Below, piece by piece: positions 59,317-64,000 of a DNA stretch of 64,000 nt (its first letter is position 1; each line of letters begins with the position of its first letter). Under the pieces are notes generated by a model that was given only the letters and a program-made list of their open reading frames with translations, had not been told where the DNA came from and did no database searches. Origin of the DNA: Lytechinus variegatus (lineage: Eukaryota; Echinodermata; Echinoidea; Temnopleuroida; Toxopneustidae); contig NC_054746.1 of assembly GCF_018143015.1 (NCBI RefSeq), positions 29,353,129-29,417,128 on the forward strand, in the 5' to 3' direction. Position numbers and translations under genes: made by a program.

Positions 59317-59790
59317 AGTAGGGCTATTTCGGAATGGTTTGTTCATCTCACATGTTCTTCTTTCGCTCTTTTTTCCTGCTTTCCTTCTGTTTTCTATCTT
59401 TTATGTTTATTTCTTAGAAGTTCTTTTCATGTTTTTCCTTTGTCATCCTTTCCTCTTTCCCCCCTGAAGTTCCTTTCCTTTCCCCCCTTTTCTCACTCCC
59501 TTTCCTCCTTTTCCCGTAAAAAAAAATCCTGGTGAAATCCGCCAAGGGGGGGGGCAGCCTGCCCCCCCCTGCCTATTACGCCAATTGTCAGATCCGACAA
59601 CCCCGCCCCGGCGCAACTCCCTAGCCTCTTGTCGAGGCCCTGGCAGCTGCTTCCCGAGCAAAGCTATTTCGGAATTAGGCCAGGATGGGCCAGGATATCC
59701 TAGTCTGCTATGCAGACTCTGAATGGCTCGTGAGGTGGGATCTGCTACTGGTTTGTGAAAGGGCGAGCCTCAGCCTCAGTATAGTAGACC
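59317..59790. other. Intergenic stretch
   Basis: Pyrimidine-rich, with a G run facing a C run at 59547-59570. No gene recognised. Confidence 0.4.
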
Positions 59791-61727
59791 AGGGGCCTGT
59801 TGCATGACGAGATGAGCGATACGTAGGAACGTCCTAGGACCATTCTTCCGAGATAGGAAGATTGGCGACAAATCAGCGCTTTCCGTTTCACGAAGCCAAT
59901 TTTTTCTTCCAAGTCCGCGACTTCGTTTGATATCGATAGTATCGGAAAAATATTTAGTCTTCATCGTCACCTGAACCTTTTATTTCAGAATGACGACTTT
60001 TCATAAAATCATTATTTCAATAAAAGGAGATCAAATGATGTTTTATTTATTACTGATTGTAGAATTTAAGTATGGAGCTTAGTTTATGAGGTAAAAAGAG
60101 AAAAAACTTTAAAGATTCACAAACATAACTGAATAAAATCGAATTTTTCATTATTTCACTTATTTAGAACATGATGTCCTTTTAGAGACACCTTTCATTG
60201 ATATTTCAACGAAAGAGACCCTTGTCTGATATAAAAATTGATTTAACTAAGTAATTTCGACATTTTATTAGTTCAATATTCTGTATTTTTTATAGAATAC
60301 TTATGTATAATAATAATTTAGCAAATTATGCGTTAATATGTTATTTGTTGAGTAAAAACATGGTTTGAATGGAGTAAACAAAATCAACAGTGTCTGATTG
60401 TATGAGACTAACGGGGAAAATATGAGAGGCTGCGTGTGAAAAATCTAATTTATTTATTTTATTTGTCAGATATAACGCAAGAAATACAAATGTGAGTGAT
60501 TAGAGTATAAACATCCCTCAGTTGCATGATGAGTAACCGAAGAGAAGGAAAATATGAACATTGCTGCAAACATTTCCAAGTGAATAAAGTAGTGCTTTGC
60601 AATAATAATTAAAACACAGAAAAATTGTGCAATCCGCAACGGAGAAAATACTATTAACAGAAAAAATGCTAAAAATTACAACGATCATAATCGTTGGTCA
60701 TATTTAAAGTTGATCACTTGATTTATGGAAGTTTATATAAAAATATGAGGTTTAAGAATATACAATTTGAATATGTTCAACATTTCAAAGTTAAGGAGTA
60801 GAGACTACCGTGATTCTTTGAACATGACATAGGAGCCGAAAGGGGGCCTACCCTACGATTTAAAATGCGCCTCTTCGTATGGACTGTTCATAATATTTTA
60901 TTTGATGAACTTATCTTCATGTGATGGATTCGTATGTAGGCCTAATCTGTATCTTAAATTTTTATTAGCTATTTTGATACTGAAGATTTTTGTTTTGTTT
61001 CACGGTTTCACAGGCTCAAGTTATCCCAAATCCAAGAATTAATTTTCATTGATTAAAATCAATCTCATCAAAAAATAATAATCATAATGAAAATTAAATA
61101 AAAATAAATGATTTAGATGTTTAAAATTTTAGTTTGTATCTTTTTCGTTTTGTTTTTTGCTTAACGTTATAAAGTGTATTTTTTCCTTACAAAATTTCTT
61201 TTAAAGAAGTCTTTCATGTTGTTATAATGAGAAAGCATGAGGGGTCAGAGAGATAGTGCCGCCCACTTCGATAGTTCAAGTTTATTTTTTAATGGAAAAG
61301 GGGTGGGGATAGGACGGAGGGAGAATAAACGAAAATATTTGGGCCTACATTACCCCCTGCATTACCCCCGGATAAGTTAAAATGACATCCGTTTTTGGTC
61401 GTCTTGTCGACGTGAAACTGATGACAACTAGCCCCCATATAAAAAAAAACTTGGCGCCATCCCAGATAAAATGCATCATCAGCCCCCTTAAAATATTATG
61501 TTTAAAGGTGATATGTCAGTGTGGCTTGCCGTAAACGCATTTTCTCTCAATGCCGACGGTGGCGGGCGGTGTGCAAAGAAGATCATGCCTACGTAGGACA
61601 TGTCTGGAGGTGTCTTTCTAAGGACCATTCTTCGTATCGCCCAAATCGCCTTTGTGAAACAGTTGAGCGATATCTCGTTCTTACGTAGAATGGTTCTACG
61701 AAAGACCATTTCATGCAACAGGCCCCT
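59791..61727. mobile_element. Non-autonomous element with AGGGGCCTGTTGCATGA ends
   Basis: The left end AGGGGCCTGTTGCATGA and right end TCATGCAACAGGCCCCT are perfect mirrors, and weaker inverted similarity continues inward (CGTAGGAACG ... CCATTCTTC). The 1.9-kb interior is AT-rich with no transposase. GGGCC(N)GTTGCA-type ends occur in Harbinger- and ISL2EU-like elements; without a clear target duplication the class is left open. TAGTCTGCTATGCAGACTC also occurs on both sides (about 59700 and 61728). Confidence 0.65.
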
Positions 61728-62640
61728 AGTCTGCTATGCAGACTCGTTGAATCAGCTGAGGTACACACACTGCAGATGTGGGTCTACATTTGTAGACTAG
61801 GATATCCTTGCTTAGCTCGGCAATTCGCAAGCAGCCTCGACACCGTATGTACCGCTAACAATTTGTCAGAGACGGTGCTGCAATGGAAATAAAGATCAGG
61901 CAGTAATACTGGAAGTAATGGCTTCAAATAATATTATATTAGTATTGTTTTTGTTATAAATTATAGTAAATATTTCGAAATTATTCTTATTACTTAAAAT
62001 TTGCATCGATTTTTTTTATGAAAAAAGAAAATGGATTTATACTAAGAATTTCATTGTGAGCCTAAATTTTGTAGCGGTCTAAATTGATTTCTAAAGACGA
62101 ACAAATAAACAATTATCTCATGCATTACCTACAAACTATGTGATGTCTTCCGACCCTGCATGGCCATAGAGATTGCTCCAGAGTTAGATAAAGGTATTAT
62201 GGTATGTGTAATCATACTTCCTAGGAATAGTTTTTATTATGAGGCAGATTACTTTCGAAATAATTTTTTGTTATCGAAAATCTTCAGTCTAGTCCCATTC
62301 ATTGAACTTTGTGTCATAAAAAATATGTACCGGGAGTAGGCCGTCTAACTAGCCTGGAGGCGTCTGGGGAGTAAAATTTCCTTCCTCCGGGCTACGGAGA
62401 TTGGCGGCAAGGCGCAGGGTTCAGGTCCTTTCTAGATGATTTTGCCGGCATAGATGGATTTTTAAAATGTAGATCTAGATGATTTAGATCTACCTGGCTG
62501 AGGCAAGCAGCGACAAGTCAAAGACAAAGTCAAAGAGGAGGCAGAAGGAGAAGTGTGAGGGGAAGAGAATGGAGGATGCGAGTATGAGGGGGTCATTCCC
62601 AGTGAAGTCATTTAGGATGGATGTAGGCAAGCACTCACAC
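61728..62640. other. Intergenic stretch
   Basis: No gene seen. Purine-rich around 62520-62600. Confidence 0.4.
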
Positions 62641-62676
62641 ATTGTACGAGGTTAGTATGTACTAACCTCGTACAAT
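62641..62676. repeat. Perfect 17-bp-arm palindrome
   Basis: ATTGTACGAGGTTAGTA, a TG centre, then the exact mirror TACTAACCTCGTACAAT. It could extrude as a cruciform or be the residue of a small element. Confidence 0.85.
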
Positions 62677-62857
62677 AGACTGTGTTTGACCCTGGATTTC
62701 GAAGTAGTCGGCAAACATCGCTTCATTGCTGAAGTAATATTTGCCGAAGCTCCTTCTCGCTACGCACCGGGGCTCTTGCCGGTAAGTAGCAAGAGTTTTT
62801 TTAATATAAAATAATAATAAAATAATAATCCGATAAAAAAAAGCACATTTTGCTTAC

Positions 62858-62995
62858 CTCGGCCTCGAAAGTGACTTCGCTTGTCTCTTCCACGGAAATA
62901 CAAGGAAGCCCGTTGGTGGCGCTAATAATTTCACAACCTTGATTCAGCTCCTCGGTAATTTTATAACTGTATCTAAATTCTTTGAATGCGCAATC
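62858..62995 (-). CDS. Candidate exon on the minus strand (weak)
   Basis: An open frame of 46 codons (contains FKEFRYSYKITEELNQGCE and PCISVEETSEVTFEAE) ends at GCCGAG/GTAAGCAA, a strong donor. The proposed acceptor (ATCATGAG) lacks a pyrimidine tract. Composition reads like protein but no family is recognised. Confidence 0.22.
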
Positions 62996-63460
62996 CTCAT
63001 GATTAATTTACTAATTATGGGCACCAATTAATGAAATGCCTTCAAAAAACATAATTAATGATTATTATTGGTGATGATAACACTCATTTGCATTAATTTA
63101 AAAAGATGACTGATAAAAAAAAAATGAAAATAATATACGTGCCTGGAAAGAAACCAGCAGTACAAGCTTTGACGAACGTCAATAATACGTATACGGTGTA
63201 CCAAAGTCTATACAATGAAAAGATTGGACACTTCACGGACTTTGCGTAATGCCTTGCGTCGATATGCGTGTAAAATAGTGTAGGTGCCTATTCTTTCCCT
63301 TGTCGTGTCTTTGATATGAATATAAATCGCGCGCCCTCTTCAGGAGAAAATTGATATCAACGCTGACTGATTTCTATCTCCGTAAAATCTTCACTAAAGA
63401 TCAAGAAAATATACATATTTTTAGAAAGAAACTTCAAGGAGAAGTCACGGAAGGATCTAA

Positions 63461-63468
63461 ATGATTCG
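63461..63468 (+). CDS. Candidate short first coding exon (weak)
   Basis: ATGATTCG/GTAAGTG places a start codon directly before a consensus donor. A TATA-like TATAAAT lies at 63321-63327, a suitable distance for a transcript starting near 63350 with a 5' UTR of about 110 bp. The rest of such a gene would lie to the right. Not supported beyond these signals. Confidence 0.18.
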
Positions 63469-64000
63469 GTAAGTGTCATAGCAGGATGTGGAATGTTTAT
63501 TTAAACAAAATATTTTATGTGGGCAAAAGCCCACTGTATTTTCGAAGTGTAGTGGTGTGTCGCGTGCGTATGACTGATAATCCTTCACTCGCGAGACGAT
63601 ATGAACCCATGGGTGGTAGGCAAGTCAAGGTTCTCAAGATACTGTCATGACTGTAGAAGGTCCAGACGCTGCATCAAAAAGACTGGACATGAGGCAAGAA
63701 AGTGTGCAGAGCTACCAAGTGTCATGCATTATGCGTAAGACTCAAGCATTTTGGACTCATGTTCATCCCCTCAAAATCTCTGTCTCACGCAACTATCACA
63801 GCCTATCCCCATATATACATTGTACACAATGTCTGTGATCTCACTCGGATTCACAGAAAATCTCACGCATAGCCGGTCTTTGACCTTGGCATCTCTGAGT
63901 GTGTAGTGGTTTCTTCCTCCAGAGAGCAGAGCTTGCAGGTCGGGTCTGGGCTCTTCCCGATGGTAACTAGGCGTCGTGTGGGATAAGTGGATGTAAGATC
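63469..64000. other. Right end of window
   Basis: The plus frame around 63647-63838 and its neighbours include a short Cys/His-rich segment, but no gene can be supported. Confidence 0.3.

Noticed and set aside
63647..63838. Zinc-knuckle (CCHC) protein
   Set aside because: In one frame CIKKTGHEARKC looks like a knuckle, but the Cys-Cys-His spacing is wrong and a stop follows soon after.

Overview
The window looks like nuclear DNA of an echinoderm, most likely a sea urchin. The reasons are a spliced metazoan mitochondrial gene, two intronless metazoan membrane-protein genes, AT-rich intergenic DNA, and a dense load of hAT-type DNA transposons, CR1/L2/Jockey-type LINE debris and a tRNA-derived SINE of the style common in sea urchin genomes. 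The species call is an inference. Only three genes can be defended in full, and all lie on the minus strand: TIMM9 (small Tim chaperone, three short exons at 1455-1586, 3257-3352 and 3861-3893), a single-exon class A GPCR resembling adenosine receptors (4675-5604), and a single-exon SLC7-type amino-acid transporter light subunit (39700-41199). A partial discoidin-like exon (51434-51634) and four weaker exon candidates are marked as such.

Layout. 0-6 kb: TIMM9, with a hAT-like insertion in its second intron, and the GPCR. 6-9 kb: AT-rich spacer with a TTAA-type repeat and a Tc1/mariner-like element. 9.6-17 kb: two pieces of an L2-like LINE around a 5.2-kb LTR element that has matching LTRs, a 5-bp target duplication, a primer-binding site and a purine tract but no coding capacity. 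18.4-22.8 kb: two very large inverted repeats side by side, with arms of about 0.47 and 1.24 kb. 22.85-23.95 kb: a terminal-inverted-repeat element with another inside it. 24.19-31.68 kb: a nested stack with an outer hAT-like element (8-bp target duplication), a second hAT family inside it, two CR1-like LINE copies inside that, and a further hAT-like copy inside one LINE. 32-38 kb: repeat fragments, a decayed LINE on the minus strand, small hairpin elements and a trinucleotide tract. 39.7-41.2 kb: the SLC7 gene. 42-48 kb: G-rich repeats, a minisatellite split by a hAT-like element, and a 188-bp hAT-like element with an 8-bp target duplication. 48.2-59.3 kb: a composite, partly inverted structure carrying repeated RFX/X-box-like palindromes, a 160-bp hairpin element, a SINE, oppositely oriented Jockey-like LINE pieces and a three-copy tandem repeat. 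59.8-61.7 kb: a further terminal-inverted-repeat element. The last 2 kb hold a short palindrome and possible first exons.

The three genes show no functional link: mitochondrial inner-membrane carrier import, signalling at the plasma membrane, and amino-acid exchange at the plasma membrane. The window is dominated by layered transposition, and the order of insertion can be read directly from target duplications in several places.
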